Assembly (NCBI RefSeq): GCF_028553785.1
Contig: NZ_CP067136.1
Location: forward strand, 3,160,501 to 3,224,500
Origin: Paracoccus fistulariae
GTDB taxonomy: Bacteria; Pseudomonadota; Alphaproteobacteria; Rhodobacterales; Rhodobacteraceae
Reading direction: 5' to 3'
Length of the DNA: 64,000 nt
The notes beneath the pieces were generated by a model that had not been told where the DNA came from, did no database searches, and saw only the letters and a program-made list of their open reading frames with translations. Positions 23,899-32,960 of this stretch are shown here, in pieces (positions within the stretch are counted from its first letter, which is position 1; each line of letters starts with the position of its first letter). The position numbers were made by a program, and so were the translations under genes.

Positions 23899-24952
23899 GA
23901 AGGACGACCGCGCTTTGCATATTCACCTGCAGGGCGATCTCGGCCCCGGTCGGCAATGTGGTTTCGCCCTGGCGATGGCTTTTGTCGACGACCAGCTCGC
24001 TTCCCGCGGCAGAAACGATATAGCGGATCTGACTGCCCAGGAATTCCGAATGCAGCACCTTGCCGGGGATCGTGTCGCCATCCGGACGTTCGCCAATGGC
24101 GATATTCTGCGGACGTAGCACGATCGCGGCATCGCCGGGGTTGGAGCTTCCGATGGGCAAAGCGTCGCCGCCGGTGGTGACAAAGCGCAGCGCATCGGCG
24201 GATTTTTCGATCCGGCCTTCCAGAATATTCGCGGTGCCCAGAAAGCGCGCCACGAAGAGGTTGACCGGATTGTCATACAGATCCTGCGGGCGGCCGACCT
24301 GCTGGATCACGCCCTTGTCCAGAACGGCGATGCGGTCGCAGGTGCTGTTGGCCTCTTCCTGATCATGGGTCACGAAAATCGTGGTCAGTCCCAGCTTGCG
24401 CTGCAGGGCCAGCAACTCGCGGCGCATCTGCACCCGCAGGCTGGCGTCGAGATTCGACAGCGGTTCGTCCAGCAACAGCACCTGCGGCTCGATCACCACG
24501 GTGCGGGCCAGCGCGATCCGCTGCTGCTGCCCGCCCGACAGCTGGTTCGGCATCCGGTCGGCCAGATGCGACAGCCCGACCAGGTCCAGCGCATCATTGA
24601 CGCGGGTCTTGATCTGGGCGGCGGGGACCTTGCGCTCTTGCAGGCCGAAGGCCACGTTATCGCGCACCGACATATGCGGCCACAGCGCATAGGATTGGAA
24701 CACCATGCCCACATTGCGCTTCCACGGTGGCAGCGACAGCACATCGCTGCCGCCGACCTTGATCGAGCCCGAAGGGCGCGGGCCGAAGCCCGCGATCGAG
24801 CGTAGCAGCGTCGACTTGCCCGACCCCGAAGGGCCGAGGAAGCCGAAGAACTCGCCCGGTTCAATCGTCAGGTTCACGCCGGTCAGCACGCGGGTGTCGC
24901 CAAAGGACAGGTGCAGATCCTGGATCTCGATTCCGGAGGTTTCCGTTTTCAT
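23891..24952 (-). CDS. FbpC/AfuC-like ABC transporter ATPase
   Basis: This is a 353-residue ATPase with Walker [11 protein letters not shown]-loop VFQSYALWPHMSV, signature LSGGQQQR, Walker B VLLLDEPLSNLDASL, H-loop VTHDQEEA and a C-terminal TOBE domain (VLRPQNIAIG onward). This is the architecture of the FbpC/PotA group. The start at 24952 (MKTETSG) is preferred because GGGAG lies eight bases upstream; in-frame ATGs at 24967 and 24958 are alternatives. It energises the fused permease encoded 18 bp upstream. Confidence 0.92.
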   Translation of the reverse strand: MKTETSGIEIQDLHLSFGDTRVLTGVNLTIEPGEFFGFLGPSGSGKSTLLRSIAGFGPRPSGSIKVGGSDVLSLPPWKRNVGMVFQSYALWPHMSVRDNVAFGLQERKVPAAQIKTRVNDALDLVGLSHLADRMPNQLSGGQQQRIALARTVVIEPQVLLLDEPLSNLDASLRVQMRRELLALQRKLGLTTIFVTHDQEEANSTCDRIAVLDKGVIQQVGRPQDLYDNPVNLFVARFLGTANILEGRIEKSADALRFVTTGGDALPIGSSNPGDAAIVLRPQNIAIGERPDGDTIPGKVLHSEFLGSQIRYIVSAAGSELVVDKSHRQGETTLPTGAEIALQVNMQSAVVLHA

Positions 24953-24970
24953 GGTCATATCTCCCATAAC

Positions 24971-26722
24971 TCAGTGTTCGCCGCCGGTGGCGCGAAGTTT
25001 CTTGTCGCGTTCGATGATGATCTGGGACAGAAGCGTGCCCAGACCCACGATGATGACGGCCACCACGCCAAGTGCGGCACCCGCACCCCGGCCCGAGGGC
25101 GTCTGCATGAACAGGTAGATGCCATAGGCCAGCGGGCTGTCAGCCTCGGACGAGACCAGCATGATCGTGGCCGAAAGCTCGACCGCGGCGGTGGCAAAGC
25201 TGGTGACGAAGCCGGCAAGGATGCCCCCTGCCATCAGCGGCACCACGACGCGGCGAATGGTCCGCCCCTTGGTCGCGCCAAGGCTTTCGGCGGCCTCTTC
25301 CAGCGCCAGGCTGACCTGTTGCAGCGCGGCCATGCAGGCGCGCAGCGCATAGGGCAGGCGGCGGATCATCAGCGCGATGACGATGATCACCCACCAGCTG
25401 GCCAGCGGCTTGCCCACCAGCGGCACCTGCACGTCCTGGAATGTGCGCAGATAGCCGATGCCCAGCACGACCCCCGGCACCGCAAGCGCAGCGGTTGCCA
25501 TGTAATCCAGCCATTTGCGGCCCGCGATGCCGGTGCGCAGCACGATATAGGCAATGGCGGTGCCGATCAGCACGTCGGCTGCGGCGGCCAGTCCGGCATA
25601 AAGCAGGGTATTGGTGATATAACCTTTGGAATCCGCCCACATCCGCGCATAGTTGTCCAGCGTGTAGCCGTCCGGCAGCGGGGCATAGGACCAGATGGTG
25701 CTGAAGCTCAGCAGCAGCAACCCGATATGCGGCGACAGGACCAAGAGCAGGATCAGGATGACGGCACCATAGGCCATGGCCTTTTCGGTCGGGCGCAGGT
25801 CGCGCTTGGACAGACCGCCGCCGCCTTTCTGCACGGTGGCATAATCCTTGCCGCGCATCACCAGGAAGGATGCCCAAAGCGACAGGATCGAAAAGGCCAC
25901 CAGAATGCACGAGATGACATAGCCCATCGGATCGCCCACACCGACCGTGGTGATGCGCAGATAGGCCTGCGGGGCCAGCATGTTGTTGACGTTCAGCAGC
26001 AGCGGCGTGCCCAGATCGTCAAAGACCTTGATGAAGACCAGCACCGCGCCCGCGATATAGCCCGGCATGGCCAGCGGAAAGACGATCCGGCGGAACATGC
26101 GCATGCCCGAAGAACCCAGGTTCTGCGCCGCTTCCTCCATCGAACGGTCGATATTGCGCAGCGCCGCCGACAGGTTGATCAGGATGAAGGGGAAATAATG
26201 GATCGACTGAACCAGAATGACGCCATTCAGCCCTTCCATGAAGGGGATGGTAAAGCCCAGATGTTCACGCAGCAGCAGGTTCACCGTGCCATTGCGACCA
26301 AAGATCAGCTGCATCGCGACCGCGCCCACGAAGGGCGGCATGATCAGCGGGATGAAGCCCAGGCTTTGGATCAGGGTCGAGCCCGCAAAGTTGAACCGCG
26401 TGGTGATATAGGCCAGCGGCAGGGCGATCAGCGTCGCGAAGACCACCGACATGGCCGAGACATAGAAGGAATTGTAGAAGCTTTCCCGGAACAGGCTGCT
26501 GCGCAGGAAATCCCCGAAATTCTGCAGCGTCAGCCCGCCGCCATTCGGGTCCAGAAAGGCCACATAGACGACCTGCAGCACCGGAAAGATCAGGAATCCG
26601 AACAGGAACAGCGCAATGAACAGCGCGATCAGGTGAAGTCCGGAAAGGCGGGGGAAGAGGAAGGCTGGCAAACGCTCGGCAAGCGAAGGCCCATACGCCG
26701 TAGGGCGACTATCAGATGGCAT
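24971..26722 (-). CDS. FbpB/AfuB-like fused ABC transporter permease
   Basis: This is a 583-residue inner-membrane protein with two homologous permease halves. Each carries an EAA loop: EEAAQNLGSSGMRMFRRIVF in the first half and EEAAESLGATKGRTIRRVVV in the second. About twelve membrane segments are visible. It is therefore a complete permease in one chain, as in FbpB and AfuB. The start at 26722 has AGGA upstream; the longer frame to 26830 is not used because it runs through hairpins. It is separated from the binding-protein gene by a 104-bp stretch with two strong stem-loops. Confidence 0.92.
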   Translation of the reverse strand: MPSDSRPTAYGPSLAERLPAFLFPRLSGLHLIALFIALFLFGFLIFPVLQVVYVAFLDPNGGGLTLQNFGDFLRSSLFRESFYNSFYVSAMSVVFATLIALPLAYITTRFNFAGSTLIQSLGFIPLIMPPFVGAVAMQLIFGRNGTVNLLLREHLGFTIPFMEGLNGVILVQSIHYFPFILINLSAALRNIDRSMEEAAQNLGSSGMRMFRRIVFPLAMPGYIAGAVLVFIKVFDDLGTPLLLNVNNMLAPQAYLRITTVGVGDPMGYVISCILVAFSILSLWASFLVMRGKDYATVQKGGGGLSKRDLRPTEKAMAYGAVILILLLVLSPHIGLLLLSFSTIWSYAPLPDGYTLDNYARMWADSKGYITNTLLYAGLAAAADVLIGTAIAYIVLRTGIAGRKWLDYMATAALAVPGVVLGIGYLRTFQDVQVPLVGKPLASWWVIIVIALMIRRLPYALRACMAALQQVSLALEEAAESLGATKGRTIRRVVVPLMAGGILAGFVTSFATAAVELSATIMLVSSEADSPLAYGIYLFMQTPSGRGAGAALGVVAVIIVGLGTLLSQIIIERDKKLRATGGEH

Positions 26723-26760
26723 GGTGATGTCCTGCCTGCTTTTGAGGGGTGAATGGCGCG

Positions 26761-26819
26761 TGTCGCTGCGATCAGCGACACTGCGGTGCCCTGCGCGGCA
26801 GATACCGGCCGCGCAGGGC
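26761..26819 (-). other. Two stem-loops between binding-protein and permease genes
   Basis: A perfect 12-bp stem GCCCTGCGCGGC (26788-26799) with GCCGCGCAGGGC (26808-26819) is followed by an 8-bp stem TGTCGCTG (26761-26768) with CAGCGACA (26773-26780) and a CGAT loop. There is no T-run. Such structures commonly protect the upstream message and lower expression of the permease relative to the binding protein. Confidence 0.7.
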
Positions 26820-26826
26820 GAGAGGA

Positions 26827-28149
26827 TCACATGGCGGCGGCTTTTTCAGCCAGTTCCTTGGCGCGCCGATAGTTTTCGACGACCATGCTGTCCCATTCCT
26901 GCTCGATGGCGGCCTGGCGGGCATCCACCTCGTCATCGGCCTTCTTGCGCTTGCTGCTGAAGGCGGCCGAGAATTCGGGGTCAAGGCTTTGTTCTTCGGT
27001 GATCGGCAGGGCCTCGATCAGGCTGCGCGCCTCGGCGATCAGGGCCGCGGCTTCGGCATTGCTGCCATCGGGATGCTTGGCCTCGGCCTCGTGCACGGCC
27101 TTCACGGCGGCGCGCAGATCGTCCAGACGATAGGTGATCATCACGTCGAACATGGACGAGACGATATAGTAGCGCGCGCCCGAGGTATCGACGTCGAATT
27201 TCACTGCCGCGCCGATGCTGTCATCCTCGAACGGGTTCGGCAGGCCCTCGGGGGCGGATGCATAGGTTTCGGGATTGACCGGCAGACGCATGATCGCCGG
27301 GTCCAGCAGGGTCTTTTGCCCGTCGGGCGACAGCAGGAATTCGATGAACTTGACGGCGCCTGCCTCATTCGGGGCATTGGCGACAACGCCGATATTGGCG
27401 GGCACCAGCGCGGTCACGCTGGGATAGGCGAAATCGACCGGAAAGCCCGAGGCCTTGGACGAAAAGCCGAAGAAGTCGATCACGATGCCAAGGCCGAAAT
27501 TGCCGGTATTGACGCCATCGGGCACGCCGAAGCTGCGTTCGGACACGGTGGCAAAGTTGCCCGCGATCCATTTCCAGTCAGCCCAGCCCTGTTCCCAGCC
27601 TTCGCCCTGCAGCACGGTTTCCACGGTCAGGTGCGTGGTGCCCGAACGCGAGGGCGCGGACATGCCGACATGGCCGAAATATTCCGGCTTTTCCAGATCC
27701 GCCCATTCGCGCGCGGGTTCCAGACCGTTGGCCTCCAGATAGCGGGTGTTCCACATGATGCCATAGCCCGAGGCGGCAAAGCCAAAGTAATGCCCGTCGG
27801 GATCGTTCATCGGGTAAGAGCCGATCATGTCGGGAATACCGCTGACATTCAGCGTCGGCTTGGCCAGATGGCCGTTCTTTTTCAGAACCTCGAAAGCGTC
27901 GGGGGCCGATGCCCAGAACAGATCCGTGGTGTTGTTGCCTGCCGTCTCACCGACATATTTCACGCCCGAGGAGGTGCTTTTGTTCAGCACTTCCAGATCA
28001 TATTCGGGATTGGCCGCTTCAAAGGCCTTTTCGATGACGGTGGTCATATCATCGGGAAACGAGGTCACGACAGTGACCTTCTCCGCCGCCAGTGCGCCGC
28101 CTGTCATCAGGCCAAGCGTTGCCACGCTGCTGCAAAGCAGTTTCTTCAT
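26827..28149 (-). CDS. PgtC/AfuA-like periplasmic binding protein of the ABC transporter
   Basis: This is a 440-residue protein with a signal peptide (MKKLLCSSVATLGLMTGGALA, cut near AAE). The body is a type 2 periplasmic binding fold: VVTSFPDDMTTVIEKAFEAA, LEVLNKSTSSGV, DLFWASAPDAF and SAPSRSGTTHLTVETVLQ. Much of it parallels the regulatory binding protein encoded at 31525-32826. The start at 28149 is chosen at the signal peptide; the longer frame to 28221 is not used. The iron-ligand tyrosines of FbpA are not evident. I infer an organophosphate ligand from the Pgt/Afu relation and the neighbouring phosphatase. Confidence 0.87.
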   Translation of the reverse strand: MKKLLCSSVATLGLMTGGALAAEKVTVVTSFPDDMTTVIEKAFEAANPEYDLEVLNKSTSSGVKYVGETAGNNTTDLFWASAPDAFEVLKKNGHLAKPTLNVSGIPDMIGSYPMNDPDGHYFGFAASGYGIMWNTRYLEANGLEPAREWADLEKPEYFGHVGMSAPSRSGTTHLTVETVLQGEGWEQGWADWKWIAGNFATVSERSFGVPDGVNTGNFGLGIVIDFFGFSSKASGFPVDFAYPSVTALVPANIGVVANAPNEAGAVKFIEFLLSPDGQKTLLDPAIMRLPVNPETYASAPEGLPNPFEDDSIGAAVKFDVDTSGARYYIVSSMFDVMITYRLDDLRAAVKAVHEAEAKHPDGSNAEAAALIAEARSLIEALPITEEQSLDPEFSAAFSSKRKKADDEVDARQAAIEQEWDSMVVENYRRAKELAEKAAAM

Positions 28150-28280
28150 TCTTTCCTCCCTTAGGTGTCCGTTCTCCTCGACGGATGAAAGAATTTTAGT
28201 GGCAGGCGGATATGCAATCAACTATTTGTTTTTAAAAAGAAAAATTAGAATTTTCGGGTCAGTTTCGACACGCTTTCGGG

Positions 28281-29579
28281 TCAGTTTTGACCCGAATCCA
28301 GCAATCCGCAGGCCTTCATGCGCAGGTAAAGCCGCTTGCGTGGGATGCCCAGGGCCTCGGCGGCCTCGGCCTTGCGACCCCCGGTTTTCTGCAAGGCGGC
28401 CTGCAGCAGGGCTGATTCGAACTCTTCCATCGCCGCGTCGTAACCCAGTGCGTCCGGCGCAAGGGGCGCATCGCCCTCGGCATCGGGCTGCAGCGTGACC
28501 CGCAATCCGATCACCAGCTTTTCCGCGACATTGCGCAATTCGCGCAGATTGCCGGGCCAATGATAGCGGCGATAGGCGCGCAGATCCTGTGCCGGAGGCT
28601 GCGGGATTTCGCGGCGATGGCGGGTGGCCGCTTCGCGCAGGAACTGGGCCAGCAGCAGAAACACATCGTCGTCGCGCTGGCGCAGCGGGGGCAATTCGAT
28701 TTCGGCAAGGCTCAGCCGATAATAAAGGTCGTCATCCAGCATGCCGTCGGACCGCAGTTTGGCAATTCCCCCTTCGACCGATGCGACAAGGCGCGGCCCG
28801 TCCGGCCCGATCCCGTCCAGCAGGCCCACCAGCTGCGCCTGTGCCGCATGGGACAGGGCGGCAATGCGGGCCAGATACAGCGTGCCGCCCGCCGCCTGCG
28901 CCAGCGCGCCCAGCGCGGCGCCGTCACCCAACAGCGCGGCCTCGATACTGATGTCTTTCAGCGCGCCGCAATCCAGCACCACATAATCGCCGCCCCGGTC
29001 GGCATTGTCGTGGATCGCCTGCGCCGCGACCGCCTTGCCGGTTCCCGGCTCTCCTGACAGCAGGACCGCCACATCCAGCCCGGCGACTGCGGCGATCTCT
29101 CGCCTCAGATCGCGCATCACCTGCGATTTTCCGGGCAGCCGTGATTTCAGACTGTCGCCCGAGCTGATCCTGGCCCGCAACTGACGGTTTTCCAGATTGA
29201 GGCGTCGCGATTCCAGCGCCCGGCGCAGGATTTCGCGCAGATAATCCGAAGGCGAGGTCTTTTCCAGAAAGTTGAAGGCGCCGCCCCGGATCGCCTGCAC
29301 CGCCGTGGGAATGTCGCCATGCGCGGTAAACAGGATAAAGGGCACTTCGGGCGCCTGTTCCTGCGCGCGTTCCAGCAGCTGCAACCCGGTCATGCCGGGC
29401 ATGCGCATGTCCGACAGGATCACCCCGTTCCAGTCGGGCTGCAACGCGGCCAGCATCGCCTCGGCATCGGAAAAACCACGCGCGGGCCAGCCGCTGCCCT
29501 CGATCACCTCGACCAATGCGGGCAGCAGGTCGGCATCATCATCGACGACATAAACGACGGGGTCGTTCATCTGGCTCAC
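28281..29579 (-). CDS. PgtA-like NtrC-family response regulator with degenerate ATPase
   Basis: This 432-residue regulator has a receiver domain with Asp57 (VILSDMRMPG), an AAA+ domain and a C-terminal Fis-type helix-turn-helix (GGRKAEAAEALGIPRKRLYL). The AAA+ part is eroded. Walker A reads SGEPGTGKA, the GAFTGA loop that contacts sigma54 is absent (AALLGDGAALGALAQAAGG in its place), and Walker B is TLYLARIA without the Asp-Glu pair. It is therefore unlikely to drive sigma54 promoters and probably acts as a plain activator. The start overlaps the kinase stop (ATGA). The binding-protein gene begins 131 bp downstream. Confidence 0.88.
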   Translation of the reverse strand: MSQMNDPVVYVVDDDADLLPALVEVIEGSGWPARGFSDAEAMLAALQPDWNGVILSDMRMPGMTGLQLLERAQEQAPEVPFILFTAHGDIPTAVQAIRGGAFNFLEKTSPSDYLREILRRALESRRLNLENRQLRARISSGDSLKSRLPGKSQVMRDLRREIAAVAGLDVAVLLSGEPGTGKAVAAQAIHDNADRGGDYVVLDCGALKDISIEAALLGDGAALGALAQAAGGTLYLARIAALSHAAQAQLVGLLDGIGPDGPRLVASVEGGIAKLRSDGMLDDDLYYRLSLAEIELPPLRQRDDDVFLLLAQFLREAATRHRREIPQPPAQDLRAYRRYHWPGNLRELRNVAEKLVIGLRVTLQPDAEGDAPLAPDALGYDAAMEEFESALLQAALQKTGGRKAEAAEALGIPRKRLYLRMKACGLLDSGQN

Positions 29580-31528
29580 TCCACTTTCTGCAGCAGCAGA
29601 TTTGCGCTGACGCCGCCGCCACGGGCGGGAACAAGGCGCAGATCGCCACCCATATCCTTCGCGATATTATAGGAAATTGACAGGCCAAGGCCCATGCCGC
29701 GCCCCGCGCTCTTGGTGGTGACAAACGGGTTCAGCGCGTCTTCGGGATGCAGATCGCCCAGACCGGTGCCGTTATCCGTGACCGACAGCGCGATCATCTG
29801 ACCGTCTGGGGCGGCGTCCACGGTGATCCGCCCGTCGGGCTGATCGGCAACGGCATCCAGCGCATTGGTCAGCAGGTTCACGACCACCTGTTCGATCAGC
29901 ACGGCAACGCCAAGGACGGTGATGCCCTCGATCCCCGGGCCGATCTGCGGGCGAATGGCAGCCACGTCAAAACGGGTTTTCAGCAGGTCGGTGGCATCCT
30001 CGACCACGCGCGCGAGCGCGACCGGCTCTCGCTGGCTGTCGGCGCGGCGGGCAAAGCGGACCAGATGCGCGATGATGGCCTGCATCCGGCCCGTCAGATC
30101 GGCGATGCGGTTCAACTGACGCTCTGCCTCTTCGGTATTGCCTGACTGCCGGGCATCGTCCAGCAGCATCAGGCGATATCGCAGCGCGGTCAGCGGCTGG
30201 TTCAATTCGTGGCTGATCCCGGCCGACAGATTGCCAAGCGCGGCCATCTTGCCGGTCTGCACCAGATCGGCCTGGGTCTGTTTCAGCTCGGAAATGGCGC
30301 TGTCGCGGGCCTCGATCGCGCGGGCGAAATCATCGACGGCGGTGCGGATGCGCCCGATCTCATCCTGACGCGGCATACGGCGCAATCGGGTCCCCGAGGA
30401 TTCCGAAAGCTCCAGCATTCTTGAGGTCAGGGCCCGCAGCGGCATGACGATCCGTCGGCGCATCACCCCGAAGATCAGCGTGATCCCCGCAGCCCCCAGC
30501 AGAAGCGTCAGCGCCGCCAGCGCGGCCATGGTCCAGCGGGCCGAGGTGACGCCGCTGCTGATCGCGGACAGGGCCTGATGCTTCTCGGCCTCGCCCAGTT
30601 GGGACAGGCGGTTTTGCAGATCGGTCAGCCCTTGCTGGATCAGCCCGATTTCCTGAAAGATCCGGGCGTCCAGTTCCAGCATCTGGCTGCGCAGGGCCAA
30701 AAGGCCCTTTTGCAGGTCGAAGGACTGGCGCAGCAATTCGACCGATTGGCGCAGCGTCAGGAATTCGATCCCCTCGGGCAGGCGGGAAATCCGCTCGGTC
30801 AGGCGGGCCTGCATGTCCAGACCCAAACCGCTTAACTGATCTATCTGGCCCTGGCTTTGGCTGACGGCGGATTGCAGCAACAGCGTCACCACGGTGCCCG
30901 CATCCGTGCCCAGTTGCAGCACTTCATCGCGCAGCACGCGTTCAGCGGCGATCTGCTGCAGCAGCAATTCGCGGCTTGGCCCGTCCTGCGCATCTTCGAT
31001 TTCCAGCATCTTGGCGCGGATATTGAAATCGTAATCGCTGAGCAACGGGTCAATCTCATCCTGGATATCCACGTTCAGCCAGCGCAGCGCATCCAGCCGT
31101 CCGGCCATCTCTTCGGCCTGCTGGCGCCGCCGTTCGGTCAGCGGGACCAGCGCCGCGATCCGGTCGCGCAGATCGGTGATCATGGCGGAATTTCCGGCCG
31201 AGCTATCCGTCACGGCCCCGGCAAGCGAAGCCTCCAGACTGGCCGAGACATCGCCCAACTCTTCGATCAGCCCGTCCGATGCGCCCTCATCCCCGATGAT
31301 CCGCGTGGCCAGCGTCGTCAGCCGCGCCGATTGGCTGGCGATTTCGCCGGTCAGCGCGATCCGGGGAACCTGCGCCGTCGCAATCTCTGCGAAATCGCGC
31401 TGGAAACGGGCAAAGACCAGATTGGTGGCCGCCAAAGCGAACCACATCAGCATGACCGTGCCCAGAACCAGCATCATCAGCCGCTGCCACAATCCGACAC
31501 GCATCCATCTTCGGCGGAGAGAGATCAC
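29576..31528 (-). CDS. PgtB-like membrane sensor histidine kinase
   Basis: This is a 650-residue kinase. The first membrane segment (about 13-40) is followed by a periplasmic helical domain of nearly 290 residues, a second membrane segment (about 332-355), a HAMP domain, the H-box SAGISHELNQPLTALR with His440, and the catalytic domain (N-box NLLTNALDAV, G1 DNGTGLG, GMGLGLSIS). It overlaps its neighbours on both sides by ATGA. The long helical periplasmic part fits docking of a ligand-loaded binding protein, as proposed for PgtB with PgtC. Confidence 0.9.
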   Translation of the reverse strand: MISLRRRWMRVGLWQRLMMLVLGTVMLMWFALAATNLVFARFQRDFAEIATAQVPRIALTGEIASQSARLTTLATRIIGDEGASDGLIEELGDVSASLEASLAGAVTDSSAGNSAMITDLRDRIAALVPLTERRRQQAEEMAGRLDALRWLNVDIQDEIDPLLSDYDFNIRAKMLEIEDAQDGPSRELLLQQIAAERVLRDEVLQLGTDAGTVVTLLLQSAVSQSQGQIDQLSGLGLDMQARLTERISRLPEGIEFLTLRQSVELLRQSFDLQKGLLALRSQMLELDARIFQEIGLIQQGLTDLQNRLSQLGEAEKHQALSAISSGVTSARWTMAALAALTLLLGAAGITLIFGVMRRRIVMPLRALTSRMLELSESSGTRLRRMPRQDEIGRIRTAVDDFARAIEARDSAISELKQTQADLVQTGKMAALGNLSAGISHELNQPLTALRYRLMLLDDARQSGNTEEAERQLNRIADLTGRMQAIIAHLVRFARRADSQREPVALARVVEDATDLLKTRFDVAAIRPQIGPGIEGITVLGVAVLIEQVVVNLLTNALDAVADQPDGRITVDAAPDGQMIALSVTDNGTGLGDLHPEDALNPFVTTKSAGRGMGLGLSISYNIAKDMGGDLRLVPARGGGVSANLLLQKVE

Positions 31529-32826
31529 GGCTTCGGGGCCTCCAGCCGGGTCAGGGCCAGATCGACCGCGTCAAGCTGCGCCTTCGCGGCTGCGGCCCAT
31601 CGCTGGCGCGCCTCTTGCTGCGCTTCGTTCATGCGGATCAGGTCGCTGGCATAGCCGGGATTGGCATTCAGCGCGCTGGGCAGGGCCTCGGTCTCGGCAA
31701 TCGGGACGCGGGACAGTTCGCGCCGCAGGCTGGCAAGTTCGGCCGCCTCGACCGCGCCTTCCAGCGCGTCGATCCGCGCGAACATGTTGCGCCTGCGTGG
31801 CAGCAGATCCGCGATGAACAGCTCGAAAATCATGTTCACCGACCAATAGCGCGCCTGGGCCAGTTCGGCGTCATAGCCCTGCCAGCTGCGATGGATGGCA
31901 AGGTCCAGCGCGTCGGGAATGGCGTCACCGGCAGCATCGCGGATCGCGGGCGAGGCCGGGATCCGCCCGACCTCTGGCTGCAACAGGATCCGCTGCCCCT
32001 GATCCGAGGTCACGAAGCCCAGGAAGTCGCAGGCGGCAACGGGCTGTCCGCCGCCCGTCAGCAGGCCGATCTGGGCGGGAAAGACCATCACCGGCTGACC
32101 ATAGCGGAAATCAAGCCCGCTCTGGGTCTGCGCCAGAAAATCGATGGTCAGCCCGATGTCGAACCGGCCGGCCTCGATCCCCTCGATCACGCCAAAGCTG
32201 CGCGCGCTGAGCGTCGCCAGATTCTGCGACAGCGCCAGAAGGAAGCTCCAGCCTTCCTCCCATCCCCGGACCTGCAGGAAACGCTCGACCATCATATGCG
32301 ATGTGCCCGAGCGTGACGGCAGCGCCATGCCGATCTTGCCGCGATAGGCCGGCAGAAGCAGGTCGTCCCAGGTGCCGGGCATGAAGACCTCATTCCCTGA
32401 CCTGCGCGCCCACCCGATCGAGGAGAAGGCAAAGGGCACATAGCCATCCGTCCCGGCGGCCTCGCATCCCGTGGTGCTGAACCCGGATCTTGCCTTGATC
32501 AGCGCGAAAGGTTCGGGGGCAGAGACCCAGAAGATGTCGAATTGGCGACTGTTGCCGCGGATCACCTCGGACAGGGCGGAATTGGTATTCTTGTTCAGGA
32601 CCAGCACCTCGATCCCGGGATGCGCGTCGCGAAATCCGGCAATCAGCGGATCGGTCAGCGAGGGCGGCAAAGAGGTGATGATCCGAAGGGTCTGCGCGAC
32701 GGCCGCAGTGGGTGCGGCCAGCGCCATCACCAGCGCCGCGATCAGCCACGGCAGCTTTGTCCTGAGGATCGGAATTGCCCGCCACGAAGTCAGAGCGCTA
32801 TCCTTTGGTCTTGGTTTCAGATGCAA
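31525..32826 (-). CDS. PgtC-like regulatory periplasmic binding protein
   Basis: This is a 433-residue exported protein (signal near residues 24-45, LPWLIAALVMALAAPTAAVA). It is a paralog of the transporter's own binding protein: LVLNKNTNSAL, DIFWVSAPEPF and LPSRSGTSHMMVERFLQ match the corresponding segments there. As first gene of a coupled triplet with the kinase and regulator it probably senses the ligand and presents it to the kinase. Pathway regulation of the downstream ABC operon is inferred from position. Confidence 0.85.
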   Translation of the reverse strand: MHLKPRPKDSALTSWRAIPILRTKLPWLIAALVMALAAPTAAVAQTLRIITSLPPSLTDPLIAGFRDAHPGIEVLVLNKNTNSALSEVIRGNSRQFDIFWVSAPEPFALIKARSGFSTTGCEAAGTDGYVPFAFSSIGWARRSGNEVFMPGTWDDLLLPAYRGKIGMALPSRSGTSHMMVERFLQVRGWEEGWSFLLALSQNLATLSARSFGVIEGIEAGRFDIGLTIDFLAQTQSGLDFRYGQPVMVFPAQIGLLTGGGQPVAACDFLGFVTSDQGQRILLQPEVGRIPASPAIRDAAGDAIPDALDLAIHRSWQGYDAELAQARYWSVNMIFELFIADLLPRRRNMFARIDALEGAVEAAELASLRRELSRVPIAETEALPSALNANPGYASDLIRMNEAQQEARQRWAAAAKAQLDAVDLALTRLEAPKP

Positions 32827-32922
32827 CTGCTCTGATGAGTTTAGTCCCTATCGGCATGATCCGTCGATAGGATGTGGGTTTATTAATTTCGCAGCGCCCG
32901 TCAGGCGGGCCATTTTGCAAAT

Positions 32923-32950
32923 GCGCGCGGCCCGTATCCCGGCCGCGCGC
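32923..32950 (-). terminator. Stem-loop after the crotonase gene
   Basis: GCGCGCGGCC (32923-32932) pairs with GGCCGCGCGC (32941-32950) right behind the crotonase stop and is followed on the minus strand by ATTTGCAAAATG. The T content is modest, so termination is likely but not certain. Confidence 0.5.
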
Positions 32951-32960
32951 GGAAGCCCGA

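Noticed and set aside
23891..28149. Simple annotation as a ferric iron transporter FbpABC
   Set aside because: The binding protein is a paralog of a PgtC-like sensor protein and lacks evident iron-ligand tyrosines, and a phosphatase is part of the operon.
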